The position numbers and the translations under genes were made by a program. From Collybia mongolica (Eukaryota; Basidiomycota; Agaricomycetes; Agaricales; Clitocybaceae): a stretch of DNA of 64,000 bases. The stretch is from positions 3,038,001 to 3,102,000 of the forward strand of contig JAAXNY010000010.1 of the NCBI GenBank assembly GCA_013420905.1, in the 5' to 3' direction. Below the pieces are notes generated by a model that was given only the letters and a program-made list of their open reading frames with translations, did no database searches and was not told where the DNA came from. Numbering within the stretch: the first letter of the stretch is position 1; every line of letters starts with the position of its first letter. Positions 40,654 through 53,428 of this stretch are shown one piece after another.

Positions 40654-40728
40654 GTTTTTGTAGATGTGAGTTCGGGTTTGCTGATTAGTGTTCAGGTATT
40701 TGTGGGGTGGACTGACATAAAATCCTCT

Positions 40729-40736
40729 CTTTTATA
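40729..40736 (-). promoter_or_regulatory. TATA box of reductase copy A
   Basis: TATAAAAG on the minus strand, about 76 nt upstream of the start of copy A. Confidence 0.5.
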
Positions 40737-43696
40737 TGGGGTGGTAGGTTTAAAAATACCAATCGGTCATGGTGAGCAAGATGCCCGACTACCTCACTGT
40801 TTTTACTAAGGATTGTTTCTTGGTTATTTGCGGACGTCAGGTTGAGAGAGTACAAGCGTCAATGGTCAGAACCAGTGGATTAAATTGAATTGGATTCGGC
40901 TAATACATGAAACAGCGTCCCGATGATACCGTATTTGCCATGAAGTCGCTTAGTATTTCCCCATGGATAGGTTGAGTTTCCGGTAAGAATCAGCGGCCGA
41001 CACTTCTGGTACGGATTGCGCTCCATCTAATCAATCTTTCGTCAGTAAAGCGGCAAAATAGTTTCCAGGTTTTCAATGGTTTTCAGGTTTCTGGAAACTT
41101 GCAAAATGAGTAAACTAGTGAATTGAAGTCCACAAGGCGTTAAACTGTAAATTTTGTAGGCTTTCTTTGGTTTCTCGGGTTCCTGCCATGAATACCACAG
41201 TCGTGTTTCTTAGTTCCCAAAATTATGCTCATTTTCCGCCGGTTTTCACTGGCTGCTTTAGTTGAGAAATCAATGGAACCTGAAGTGCATAATTACTGAT
41301 GCTTGGTTGCCTCACTAGTTTCATAATGATAGGTCTTCCATCGAGAGCGTTGTTAGTACTTACGGCACACAAAGCGCCCCATTGACTACAAAAGAAGTGG
41401 CCTCATAACTTTAGTCTGCCGCCCTTCTGCTGGAGCGTTGCCAGAGTTATGTCTCTTCGAATTCGAAGATGCCGTTATTGCGCCATGAAGGGACAGATCA
41501 GGACCTTTTGTATTGTTACGAAGTAACTGTAGTGTGGAGCCTTGGGGATAGCCGGTCACAACCGTATGTAACAGTGCGGTGTAGGGATTGTTGGACGGGA
41601 ATTTTCGCTGGGATAATCAAAACTCCCGGTCATTCAAGTATTTGGAATACACGTTTCTTCAAATTTGCCGTTCATATAGTATTTCTTTTTGCTCATCCCT
41701 AAATAATCTCCGTATGATAGCAAAAACAAATCAGCGACAAGGCAAAACGAGTTTGGAGATGATTTCGATGAAAAGCTCACCATTGTAACTTATAGACAGA
41801 AATATACATCCCATTATTTTCGTGAGGATATTAGTCCATCACACAAGAGAAACTGGGGTTTGCTCGCCAGTATTGATGAGTCGATAAAAAATTCTGATTT
41901 GGGATACGGGAAATATGAATGTTGAGACAAGGAAACTCTATTGTAACTGAGAAGGCACCACGGTACGATGGTGATGTGAGATATAGCCGCGCGGAGCGTC
42001 ACATCCCATTGTGTGGGTCGGGTGTGAGGTTGAGAGAGGGTGAGATGGTATAAGTACCGACCTCGACTCGCCAAGAATTATCGCTTGCCTATACCGGCAC
42101 GGAGACACTGACGAATGTTTTGTTGCATCAGTAAGTGCTAAAATTAGTATAGAATCACAATTTCGTAAGTTGTCAGGGCCTACATAGACTTCAAACTAGG
42201 CGTGATTTGAGACCTTGTGACCGTCGAGAGTGTCTTCTTGGCGACAATTTGAAGTGTAAGTGGCATATTATCCGTTAACTTGCAGAGAGTGGGCATGTAT
42301 AAAGAAAGATCACTGTTGATTTTGAGAGATATTTAGAGTCTTGAGTTTGTCTTCGTGTAAAGGCGTAGTTATACATGTGTTGGAATGTATGGAAGTGGCG
42401 ATGTCGCAGGCCCGAGTACCTAGACCCTTGAAAATACATTGCCTTCGAGCCCGGAAAAAGAAGTGATCAAGTTCAGGCGGCTCAATCTTGAGTCCCTAGG
42501 GGCTACTGTACTAGAGCGTGTCCAATCGGGAAATGCAGCAGAAACTTTCTACGATGCAGTGACTTGCAGTGGTCGACCGTCTACTCGTCGTGATAGGGTA
42601 TTGCAAATTGAATATTAAGTTGTTGAGATCAAACAACAAATCTGGCCCCACCAACTTCGGGACATCCACGTGATGCGTGTCAGAATGAAAGTAAATCGTT
42701 TTCTGTATGTGCACTTTGAATGTAGATGCGGGCGAGGAAACATGAATTAGCAAACGAATGATAAGACTGGAGATATAGAAACAAGTCAAGGTACTAGGCC
42801 GAATCCTGCCTCTTGATCGCCTATCATGTTTCCACGCGAGACACACGTCACACACATGGCTAACATATGGCGTGCCGTCGGATCGCCCGCTTGCCCCTTC
42901 GCACCTTATATCCCCACACCACCGTCTAGTTGGAAATTCCACCCAAACCCCACAGTTATACAGAGCTGACCCTTCTCAAGTGCTGCCATGACAATAAACT
43001 CTTTTTTTATAAGTTGATTTCACGAATCCGTGACTGGCAGCTTTTAACGCGAGTCAAAACGCCATATGTCTCTCCTCACGGCGATCAGAGCGCCGAGAAG
43101 CAGCCCGATACTCTGCGTCTCAAATGGTCTTCGTGTCGTGATGTGGGGGAGGACCCAGGTAAGGACCACGATCCTGTTGACCACCGATGACCGGCAACGT
43201 AAGAGGATCCGCCAACTTCCTCCCCAACGAACTAGGTACTGACCCTGTACATATAGCCTCTGTGTCAACATGCAACGCAGGAAGATTTCTGAAAGTATTT
43301 CAACCATTCAACCTCCATTGGCACATTCAACCGTGACTACGGATTATCACAGCTCAATCGCAGCTAGGCATCTGCAAAACTGTAAACTTCCTCCCTAACA
43401 AAGAAGGTATGTACTATTTACCTTACGTGTGATATCTGTCTCAGCACGCCGCTCACTCAGATTCGCGATAGGATTGTACTGCATACAATACTCGTTTTCG
43501 CAACTTCAATGACTATTTGACTATCAAAATATGGAATGCTCCGAATTTTAGTAGCTTATAGTCGTGTCACTTTGAGCTATTGATGTGTGACCACGAGGAC
43601 CTACTGTTATTAGCCACACGGTGGTAAGCTGCATATGTATCGTTTTATGAACAAACATAACATCTAACGAAAGGCCCACATACATAGATCTCCACA
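40737..43696. other. Spacer between MDR copies A and B, with a segmental repeat
   Basis: No gene supported. The right half (42091-43422) is repeat R1, which recurs upstream of copy B. Confidence 0.5.
42091..43422 (+). repeat. Segmental direct repeat R1 (partner 46218-47453)
   Basis: Starts near ACCGGCACGGAGA and ends at GGTATGTACTATTTACC. It closely matches 46218-47453 with point changes and an extra ~100 nt near 42560-42660. Both copies lie upstream of an MDR gene on the minus strand, so they look like flanks duplicated with the genes. Confidence 0.8.
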
Positions 43697-45405
43697 CTAC
43701 TCGTCCGCGACTACAACCACCAGCTTCGCCGTATTTGTCCCCTTCTGGACAGCAAGCATCGCGTCGCCAACCGCTTCCAGCCCCCTCACAACCTCCTCAG
43801 TATACCTGATCTCTCCACTAGCCAATTTTGCTGGGACGGTCGCGTAGAACTCGTCGATGTATTTCTCTTGGAGGCGGGAGACGATGAAACCGTGCATCGA
43901 GATTGACTTCCCGATGACCATAAATAGATTCTGTGGGGATTGAGGGCGGGAAGTGAGTAACGTGCCTCGCAATTGGGTATTTCTTTTGTGACTGACCTGT
44001 ATTGGTTTTCCGTTCCCGTTATAAGCTGTGGATTGTTCTGATTAGGGTTTATGTGAATGATGGGGTAGGAATGGGTTACCAGAGATCATGCCACACTCCT
44101 GCGATGAAACTATGAGTGTGTACCGGCGGTAACGGATAATATTGCACTGTACTCACGATGAACCGGGCGCCAATGGAAGCAGCATTGAGCGCCGATTCTA
44201 GTGTCTCGCCCCCGACGTTGTCCCAGTACCTGAAGACCTCGTGAGCCCTCATTACAGCCGTCCTAACGCCAAACTCACACATCAACAGGGCCCTCTTTCT
44301 CCAATATTTCATCGGTACTTGTTGTCTTGTAGTTGAACGCGACATCCGCGCCGATCTCCTTCATAAACTTGACTTTCTCGTCGGAACCCGCAGAGGCGAT
44401 GACCTTGAGGCCATCTAGCTTCGCCATCTGAATAACAAACCTAGGCGAAAACACGTGAGTGTGGGGGTGGGGGTGGGGAAAGTTAGGCACATACGATCCG
44501 ACAGGGCCTGGAGAAGCACTCGAGTTTAACAACCCATTCGCGGATATGCTTCTGGGTTACTCACCGCCCCCCGTTGTCACGAATGCGACTTCGCCCTGAG
44601 GTATGTTATAAGCCAAGGCTGAACCTTGGATAGCACTACCACACCCACCTTCTTCGCCTTCGAATATTCTTTCCACGCCATATACGCCGTCTTCCCTATT
44701 AATCCATTTAGCAAGCAACCTCCACCACCTCACCCAGCGTACCTGGCATTCCAGCTGCCCCGACATACACAGACCATGGCAGCCCTTGCTCTCTCTGGAT
44801 GATCCTCAAGCCATCAAGGCTTTTCTTGACGCTGTATTCCTCATGGGCTGCCAAAACGCCATGCCAAATCAGACAACAAACACCACAAATGCCAGAGGAG
44901 AAATATGGACATACTCAAGTGCCCATACAGGTGGTCCCCAACCTTGATGCCTTCGTGATCCGAACGCACGACGATTCCGACGCCGTACCCCGACGTTCTT
45001 CGCCCAATTCTTGAATTCGTTATCCGAGAGGGGTCTAATATTAAGGCACTCACGGCTGTCCCACAAAGAAGGGGGGCTGATGATAAGAGTCTGCTTGAGC
45101 ATCCCCAGATGGTGTTGCTGAACGCTGAACGCACCGAATACGACTTGACCTCTGGCGCGCGCATCCTGCCCCGCATATACGGATCGACCGAGAGCACGAG
45201 GGTCTTGAGGATGAACCCCCCGTCCAAGGGGACGCTATCAATGTCAATCGTTGGCGTCGCGTCGTAGACCGTCGTCTTTCCCGGCTCGGGGTACCCTATT
45301 CGATTATCAGGAATAATCCCGACTCGTTCATGGGAACAGGGGGAGGGGCGGCTTACCTGTTGGGATCGAGTTGAACAGCACGCGCGCGTTTCGGGTGGGA
45401 GCCAT
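43697..45405 (-). CDS. Medium-chain NADP-dependent double-bond reductase, copy B
   Basis: Same family as copy A. It starts MAPTRNARVLFNSIPTG. Following blocks are YPEPGKTTVYDAT, SVDPYMRGRMRAPEV, PPFFVGQP, TSGYGVGIVVRSDHEG, GLPWSVYVGAAGMP, TAYMAWKEYSKAKK, VAFVTTGGGPVGS, MAKLDGLKVIASAGSDEK, YWDNVGGETLESAL and ECGMISGYNG. It ends LVVVVADE. The usual GMTAYMAW block reads GKTAYMAW here. No stop or frame break found. The gene and its promoter were the template, or a close sister, of the inverted disabled copy F at 57713-59366. A TATA box lies 86 nt upstream. Expected role is NADPH-dependent reduction of activated alkenes; substrate unknown. Confidence 0.9.
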
Positions 45406-45490
45406 GTTTTTTCTGTATATGGAGGTCTGTCGATTCAAGTCTGCTATGGCTATGTTATTATGTAGGATCCCAGGCGGGGTCTGCTCGAGG

Positions 45491-45497
45491 CTTTATA
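45491..45497 (-). promoter_or_regulatory. TATA box of reductase copy B
   Basis: TATAAAG on the minus strand, about 86 nt upstream of the start of copy B. Aligned sequence in copy F has TATAAAAG at 57620-57627. Confidence 0.5.
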
Positions 45498-46217
45498 TGA
45501 TGCTCATCCGGTTGCGGTGATCAAGATGCCGGGTCACCCCAATATTCTTATTACTAAGGATCATCGATATCGCTTGGTTGTGCCTGGGCATTACGTGTGG
45601 CGTGCTTGCTGACTGGGCCAGTGATTAGCATCACGCTGCCTGCGCGCGCGGGGGCGCATGGTGTCCTGGAAGATTGGGTGGTAGTGCCTGGGCCAAGATG
45701 TCAGTGTCTCTTTGAATTCGTCGGGGGAGAATCGAGTGTTCCGAAGTGATAGCGTTCTTGGCACTCCGGGTATCTTCATCAGGCGCGAGGTGTAGCCCCA
45801 ATTCCGAGTCCACCTAAATCGTCATCGTGACACATTGAGGATACGTATTTTCGCTTGGAACTGAGTAGTATGAGTCTGTAGTTCTGTGTATCACCAACAC
45901 CTGAGCACTGAGCACAATGTGATCTCGTATCATTTTTCTTCGTGCCTGAGCTATGATCGAATGGACCGGAACCCGTCGGATATCGGATGGGCCTCTTCCG
46001 CGTTTCCCCTATTTTCCAACGTCAAGGGTTGTTTGAGTACTCCAAGACACATCATATACTCCGAGAACTTGCTGGCTGGAGGTATTTGTCTAGGAGTAAT
46101 GTATTACCGCGGGGAACGTTGCCAAGTAGGACCTACTGTACATAGTCGGCGGATTAGCCCTCTCATACGAAGAAAATTAAGCAAACCGAACCCGTTATCA
46201 CTCTGCGGCTAGCAACT

Positions 46218-47453
46218 ATGCCGGCACGGAGATGCCGTGATGGATGTTTTGTTGCATCAGTATGTGGTAAATTTGGTATAGAATCACAATCTCGTAAGTT
46301 GTCAGGGCCTACATAGACTTCAATCTAGGCGTTTTTTGAGACCTTGTCGCCGTAGGCGGCATATTACCCCACAACTTGAATAGAGTGGGCATGCACAACT
46401 AAAGCCCATTGTTGATTTTGAGAGACACTTCGAGTCTTGAGTTTGACTTCGCGCCAAGGCATAGCCACACATGTATAAGAATGCATGGAAGTGACGATGT
46501 CGCAGGAAGTCGCAGGCCCAAGTACCTAGCAAGACCCTCTGAAAATACATTGCCTCCGAGCCCGGAAATAGAGGTGGTCAAGTTCAGGCGGCTCAATCTC
46601 GAGCTCCTAGGGGGCTACTGCACTGGAGCGTGTCCAACGATACAGCAGAAATTTTCTACGGCGCAGTGGTCTGACATTCACGTGATACGTGTCAGAATGA
46701 AGGTAAATCACTTTCTGCATGTGCGCTGGGTAAAGCTGCTCCTTTAATGATGCAGAAGTGGGCGAGGAAATACGAACTAGCAAACGCATGGTAAAATTGG
46801 AGATATAGAAACAAGCCAAGGTCCTAGGCCGAATCCTGCTGGAGTGATTCTTGATCGCCTATCATGTTTCCACGTGAGACGCACATGGCGTGCCGTCGGA
46901 TCGCCCACTTGCCTCTTCGCGCCTTAAATCCCAACACCACCTAGAATTCACTGTCCATTCGGAGGTTCCACTCAAAACGCACAATTATAACAGAACTGAC
47001 CCTCCTCGGTACACCAGGACACAGTTATAAGTGCTGTCAAGACAATAAACTCTTTTTTTATAACGTGATTTCACGAATTCGTCACTGACAGCATTTAACG
47101 CGAGTCGAGACTCCATATGTGTCTCCTCACGGCGATCAGAGCGCTGAGAAGTAGCCCGGTACTCTGCGTCTCAAGTCGTCTTCGTTGTTGTGATGCGGGG
47201 GGAGGACCCAAGTAAGAACCACGATCCCGTTGACCACTGGTGGCCGACAACGCGAAAGGCTCCGCCAACTTTACCCCCAACGGACTGGTACTGACCCTGT
47301 GTATAGCATCTGTATCACCACGCTACGCAGGCAGATTTTTCGAAAAAATTTCAACCATTCAACCGTGACTGGATTACCACAGCAGAATCACAGCTAGGCA
47401 TCTGCAGGATCTGCAAATATCCTGCCCTACTGGAAAGGTATGTACTATTTACC
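46218..47453 (+). repeat. Segmental direct repeat R2 (partner 42091-43422)
   Basis: Collinear with R1 and lacking about 100 nt present in R1. Ends in the same GGTATGTACTATTTACC. Confidence 0.8.
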
Positions 47454-47971
47454 ATGGCCAAAGTACGAGTCCCCGGTGGAGTATATCCTCAGTCTCCAAC
47501 TCTGCATCATCTCACCATTCATCCACAAAGTCAACTATCGAGAATTCATACTCATGAACAATGTCTATCCTCGTTCTTTGCTCCATATCACCACCCACCG
47601 CACGACACACGACGCTCTCTCTAACCAACGCAAAACAACCACACGACACGACACACGAACGCCCCATGAACTATAACCTATGAACTACGGCGCCAGCCAT
47701 GCCACGTCACGTTCAGTAAAGAAAATATCGTGCTTACTATTTAGTCGGTTCCTAGTCCGGAATTTTGACAAGGTGGGGGAAAAGGTGCGTAAAAATCAGC
47801 TCAAGATTAACCGAAAATTGTACCTTTTTGACTAATGTCGAAATTTCTGACTATTTCTTCTTGTACTGGGCGTCACACATGCCCCCCCCCCCCAAGGTCC
47901 AAGTCTCGCCTGGCTCATTTCCATCTGAAAGTCCTCATCACAGAGCCCTTAACACACGACAAAAGCGCAGG

Positions 47972-48020
47972 CTAATAGGGAACGTCTAGATTCACTACAA
48001 AGTCGAACCCCCCCCCCCCC
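47972..48020 (+). repeat. Short direct repeat ending in a 13-C run (unit 1)
   Basis: About 36 nt (CTAATAGGGAACGTCTAGA...) followed by C13. It matches 48208-48257 with few changes. Another C run (12 C) lies at 47882-47893. Confidence 0.8.
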
Positions 48021-48207
48021 AATCCGACCATAGAACCAACCCCACCGAAAAAACCCTCATGAAATGCTTGATTCTTCACCAAGGATGTGGGCCTCTCATA
48101 TAAAGAAATTCAGCGACTCGAGCTTTGAGGCTGGCGGTTCGCGACCGCGACAAGGGGTGCCTGGCAGGTTAGCGAATAAAACGGAAAATAATGGGTCGAG
48201 CACGGAG

Positions 48208-48257
48208 CTAACCGGGAACATCTAGATTTACTGCCAAGTCGAACCCCCCCCCCCCCT
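48208..48257 (+). repeat. Short direct repeat ending in a 14-C run (unit 2)
   Basis: CTAACCGGGAACATCTAGA... followed by C14; partner of 47972-48020. Confidence 0.8.
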
Positions 48258-48654
48258 CCTCTGGTCCCGGATCCCAAATTACAGTCACGACCATGGGCAT
48301 AAAACGGTGAACCCCCACCCCAAAAACCGTCACCCCAAGTCCGACAATACCAACCCTTTTCCCTACTTTTTCGCAGTCAGAATACCCACGTCACGCCAGG
48401 AAATGCGAAAGGGTTCATTGTCATAACAACTACCCCTCTCCACCGCGTTTTCTTGAGGGAAAAGATGACGCTGTCTGTGGTGCCATTCCCAATTCTTCAA
48501 ACCCGGGACTGCGCATACCCAAAACCATTCAGGCCATCGATAACAATACTAATACAATACAACAAGCCTCCTCCCCCCATCTCCCATCCATCTCTCACCC
48601 AGCCCAGCCCAGCCCAGCCCATCCAACCCCCAACCCCAACCCCCAACCCCTCCC

Positions 48655-50662
48655 CTACTCATCCGCAACCACCACAACCACCTTCGCCCTATTCGTGCCC
48701 TTCTGCACCGCCAGCATCGCGTCCCCAACGCTCTCGAGCCCCCTCACGCGCTCCTCCGCATACTTGAGCTCCCCACGCGCGAGCCTCGCAGGGACGGTTG
48801 CGTAGAACTCGGCGCGGAACTTTTCCTCAAGGCGGAAGATGATGAAGCCCTGGATCGAGATGGACTTGGCGACGACGAGGAAGAGGTTCTGCGCGGGGTG
48901 AGGTGAGGTGGGGGGTGAGTTTTCGTCCTGTGTGATAAGAGGTGGTTAGCTTACCTCGATTGGTTTTCTGACGCCGTTGTAGCCTGTTATTATATTAGTC
49001 AGCAGAAAGTAGGGAGGGCGGGGAGGGATTAAAGTTTACCAGAGATCATACCGCACTCCTACCAAAAAAAAGACCGCAACGCGAGCCATGAGCGAGTTTC
49101 TCCAACAGCATCCACGACCACTCACGATGAACCGCGCGCCAATCGCCGCATGCTTGAGCGCCAGATCCAGCGTCTCGCCGCCGACGTTGTCCCAGTACCT
49201 ACAATCGCCCCACAACCATACTAGTTAGTACCCTGCCCATCACACGCCCCTCCCCCGCCCCATCATGAAGTAGCCCCATCATGAAGCAGGGAGCAAGGAG
49301 CAAGGAGCAGGAAGCAAAGAAGCAAGGATCAACGACCCGCGCCACTCACACATCAACGGGGCCCTCCTTCCGCAATACCTCGTCCGTGCTCGTCGTCTTG
49401 TAGTTAAACGCAACGTCCGCGCCGATCTCAGTCATGAACTTCACCTTCTCGTCCGACCCCGCGGAGGCGATGACTTTGAGGCCGTCGAGCTTTGCCATCT
49501 GGATCACGAACCTATCCCGAGGGCGGAAAGTGTGTGAGTGTAGGGAGGGAAGGGGTTAGGAGGGGACGTACGATCCGACCGAGCCTGGAGGAGTTGTACC
49601 CCAAGTTTATTTTAATTCAACAAAGGTGGATTATGTGTGGGGGCGACGGGGTTACTCACCAGCTCCCGTTGTGACGAACGCGACGTCGCCCTACACATAC
49701 CCCAACGTCAGTTCTTCCCTGAACACCCACAAGCACGACTAATAACGACGCCACCTTCTTCGCCTTTGAATACTCCTTCCACGCCATGTACGCCGTCATC
49801 CCTGCCAAACACCAACTCCCATCAGTATCAGTATCAGTGCCCGCCCCCCCTCCTCCCCCTCCCCCACGCTTGGTGGGGGGACAAGTACTCACCCGGCATG
49901 CCCGCAGCACCGACGTACACGGACCACGGCAGCCCGTGCTCGTTCTTGATGATCTGCAGCCCGTCGAGGTTTTTGCGGACGCTGTATTCTTCGTGTGCTA
50001 CCCAGGGTGGACGTAGTGAGCCAGCCAGTGGTGATATAGGGGAGAAGGGGACAGGACATACTGAAGCCTCCGTAGAGGTGGTCTCCGGCCTTGACGTCCG
50101 CGTGCTCCGAGCGCACTACGACGCCAACACCAAGTCCCGACGTTCTATAACAACGCCCCAAAAAAACCAAAAGCTCCATCAGCCGTTCCCTCCACAACGT
50201 CCATAACCAAATGGGACCCAAAGCCAAAGAACACACTCACGGCTGTCCCACAAAATACGGGTCCTAAAAACAACCCCCCAGGCCATTTTTAGTGACCCAT
50301 TACGCAGCGTTACTCACGCACCCCCCACACACACACCGGGACTCACCGAATACGACTTGATCTCGGGCGAGCGCATCATCCCGCGCATGTACGGGTCGAT
50401 CGAGAGCACGAGCGTCTTGAGCACGAACCCGCCGTGCAGCGGTACAGCGTCGATGTCGATCGTCGGGCTCGCGTCGTACACCGTCGTCTTGCCCGGCTCG
50501 GGGTACCCTGGGAGAGGACGGGGGGGGGAGGGAGGGGGGGGTGGTCAGTACCAGACAGGGGAACGCCGCCTCTCCCACGGGCACTGGCTCTGGCTTTAGA
50601 CGGGGAAACTCACCAGTGGGGATCGAGTTGAACAGGACGCGGGCGTTCCGGATAGGTGCCAT
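48655..50662 (-). CDS. Medium-chain NADP-dependent double-bond reductase, copy C
   Basis: Same family as copies A and B, but clearly more GC-rich with longer, G/C-rich introns. It starts MAPIRNARVLFNSIPTG. Blocks in order are YPEPGKTTVYDASPTIDIDA, SIDPYMRGMMRSPEI, DPYFVGQP, GLGVGVVVRSEHADVKAGDH, GLPWSVYVGAAGMP, MTAYMAWKEYSKAKK, VAFVTTGAGSVGS (cofactor loop with Ser in place of Pro), MAKLDGLKVIASAGSDEK, YWDNVGGETLDLAL and ECGMISGYNG. It ends VVVVVADE. No stop or frameshift found. Its promoter region holds AT and short tandem repeats and, from 50933, a DNA transposon inserted about 270 nt upstream of the ATG. Confidence 0.88.
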
Positions 50663-50682
50663 GTCTAGATTACTTTCAACAG

Positions 50683-50721
50683 TCGCAAAGTCGCAAGTCG
50701 CAAGTCGCAAGTCGCAAGTTG
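50683..50721 (+). repeat. Tandem repeat, unit of about 7 nt (CGCAAGT) in the leader/promoter of copy C
   Basis: About five head-to-tail CGCAAGT units immediately upstream of the copy C start codon. Confidence 0.75.
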
Positions 50722-50765
50722 TAGGGTGTAAGCGTTCAGTGTCCAAGTGGGCCCGTAATCTCAGT

Positions 50766-50795
50766 TCTCACAGTCTCACAGTCTCACAGTCTCAC
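50766..50795 (+). repeat. Tandem repeat, unit CAGTCTCA
   Basis: Three to four copies of an 8-nt unit upstream of copy C, followed by an (AT)n tract near 50818-50830 that could serve as its TATA region. Confidence 0.7.
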
Positions 50796-50932
50796 TCATC
50801 ACCAATCACCATCATCATATATATATATAGAGTGACTAAACCCAGAACCAAAACTCCCCTAACCGCCGACCGCCGACCCGGCGATCAAGTTGCCGGTCCC
50901 TCCCAGCTTCGATTGCTGAGAACTGCGTATTA

Positions 50933-50958
50933 CAGTGTATGACCGTCCAGTTGTACAC
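50933..50958 (+). repeat. Left terminal inverted repeat of the transposon
   Basis: Begins CAGTGTATGACCGTCC. 25 of 26 positions match the reverse complement of 53891-53916 (the difference is C against T at position 12). Confidence 0.9.
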
Positions 50959-51200
50959 CAAAACAATGATTGATGTGATGGAGCAGAAATACTTGAGTAA
51001 AGACAATATGGTATATACCAGTAACTAGATAGGCTTCGAAATATACTACGTATGCAATCTGGGGTGTGTGGGGGATGTGCTTCGTGTGTGAGAGGTGTCC
51101 CACGACAGGGTGCCCTGTTTTTGCCAAAACGAGTCAGTTGGACGGTGGCTGTGATGGGGTGTGATGGATGTCACAGCAACTGATCAAGCACGATAAGACA

Positions 51201-53428
51201 CTATTCCTCGTCATCCAACGATTCATCGCCGTCGAATTCCTCTCCCGATGACTCCTCCAGGATCTGCTCTATCACTTTAGGCATCTTAGGCTTTGGTATG
51301 GCTTTTTCTGGTTTGAACTCTTGGTCACTCTTTTTTGGCTTTGGATTTTCTTGCTGCCAATCCTTGATCCTTTCCCCACGCGCTTTCACCTCAGCTTTGT
51401 TACATTCCCACTCTTCAACAGCAGCCCGCCATTTAGCTTCAAGCCCCACATTCTGCTTCTTTCTCTCCTCCTCCTGTCTCTTCCACTGTTCAACCCCGAC
51501 TACCCAGGTTTGCTTCTGCTCCTTCCATGTTTCACGTACTTTTTCCGCTGCCTCGATTGCTTCCCAATGTGCATTAACCTTCTCGAAGGATTCATTGTCT
51601 GTAAGCAAGTGCGGGAGACCATCCCCAAGTAATTTTCCAGCAGTCTTTCCTTTCTTGGCTTTTAGCTCCTTCGCTCCAAGCTGCTGCCAAACACGACCAC
51701 AGTAGAGCCGTTGCAAGACCATTGCTGCTTGTAGCTGCAACATGCATGCCTTCGAAAAGTCAGCCTCAGCCTGTGTCACCACCAACGCATCCTGCAACCG
51801 TCGCTCTCTGGCTGTCCTCATTTCCATGGTGAGGAGATCATGATCATCTCTCTTGTGACATTTGACAGGTGAAATCTGTAGCGCTGGCAGGTTTGGAGGT
51901 TCGGAGGAAGATCTCAGAGGCGACTGTGATGTCAAATATCCAACATCGGATGATGCAAGCATGGGAAGAGCAATGTGCACAGGTCAGGAAGGTGAGAGTA
52001 TTTGATTTGATGGAGCCTTATCCACTGCGCTAACCAATGGCTGGATGGCATCAATGAGCAGGTCAGAAACAACGCGCACAGGTGTTGGAGGAATCACTGG
52101 CATGAAAACCTTATATGATGTGTCCCGGCTTGGCGCCATCATCTCTGGTGTAATGACGTTCCGATTAAAGGGGACAATGCCAACCTTACGAAATGCTGTC
52201 TTGATGAGCTCGGGTTTGAGAACCGCTAGGTGTGCACTGCCATATATCTTTAAAAAATTTTCCTTTGTTATGGCTTCACCTGTCTCTCGTAGGTGCTTGT
52301 CTCATTGTTTCCCATACTCCAGCTTCAATGGGCCAAAGATTGCAACATCAAGACTCTGATACACATGTGTTCCATGTGGTGGATAGCTGGGGACCAGGAT
52401 ATTATAACTACGGCAGTATTGGAGAAATTCGCAAGTGACATGTGAGTCATGCCCATCGACATATAAAACCCATGCGCAGCCTTTTGCAACTGCCCGAGTT
52501 TGCTTCTCGAAATGCTTTGTGTACTCAAGGCCAATGACATGCGTTGTCCAACCTTTTTTTGTATCATTAATTGATAATTGGGAATCCTTTCAATGTACAA
52601 AGCTTTTGCAGGGTTGTCCTGCTGCCATTTCACAAGATATCCCTTCCCCTTGAAGATGACTGCTGGAGGTAGTGCTGTTCCACCTGCACAAATGGTAACG
52701 AGGACTGTTATGTTCTCACACATGCCTTTCTGCTGCTGATATTGAAGCTTTTTCCCCTTAGCTCCAATCACACACTCATAACCCTCATCACCATTTGCCT
52801 GGAAGCCCCCTTCATCCAATGCAAATGTGCACTCAGGTGCAATTGGCTCTCCACCATCACCATGTAGCTGCACATGTTCAACAATGTCGTAGTATTTCGT
52901 GTTTGTGTGTTCATTGACAGCCTGACCATGAGCAGTATCAAGAGGACATGCAACATATGTCTGAAGCTGGTCAGAGTGCTTCAAGACGAAGCAGTGAGTC
53001 CATTGCTGACCCACACCGGATGCCGGAAACCTTGAACCAAGCCTTGCATGTAGAATTTCATCAACATGCTCCTTCAATCATAAATGGTTGAGCGGATGGC
53101 CCCATTCTGCCATCTCAATGGTGTAGTCTATGACTGCTTTTACCTCTTCTTTTTGGAGCCAGCTCCATTCAGCATTGGCTTCCGATCTCATCCTCCCACC
53201 ATTAGCCAAATTCCGGAGAGTATTATGGTTTAGTGTGAGTTTCTTGCCTGTTTCCACAAAATACTCCTGCTCAACCTCCCTGCAGATTGTTCAAAGGCCT
53301 GCCCTCTTGCCAACTTGTGGCTTGTCTCGTGCCTGCTGATATTGAAGGACCACACGTGCCATCAGTCGATCTTGTTCCTCACTTTGAAGCTGTGCCTTTT
53401 TGAGAGCTGGCAAAGCTTTGCGAGCCAT
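51201..53428 (-). pseudogene. Disabled pogo-like DDE transposase
   Basis: Reads from the ATG at 53428 (MARKALPALKKAQLQ) through a region in the place of the psq/CENP-B-like DNA-binding domain, then a DDE_1 catalytic core: FALDEGGFQANGDEGYE (first Asp), YVDGHDSHVTCEF (second Asp), and PPHGTHVYQSLDVAIFGPLK (third Asp). A charged, Lys/Glu-rich tail ends in an acidic stretch. Lesions: stops at 53291-53293, 53078-53080 and 52302-52304, a frameshift near 52560 within a run of A residues, and a stop near 52000 before the tail. The 259-codon open frame at 51201-51980 is the surviving tail, not a separate gene. No intact enzyme can be made. Confidence 0.85.

Larger units (their letters stand above)
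45498..48654. other. Spacer between MDR copies B and C
   Basis: No gene supported. Contains repeat R2 (46218-47453), then C-homopolymer runs and a short direct repeat at 47972-48257, then CCCAG/CCAACC low-complexity DNA at about 48595-48652. Confidence 0.5.

Noticed and set aside
49637..50206. 189-codon plus-strand open frame
   Set aside because: Lies opposite exons and introns of MDR copy C and is a GC-rich shadow frame.
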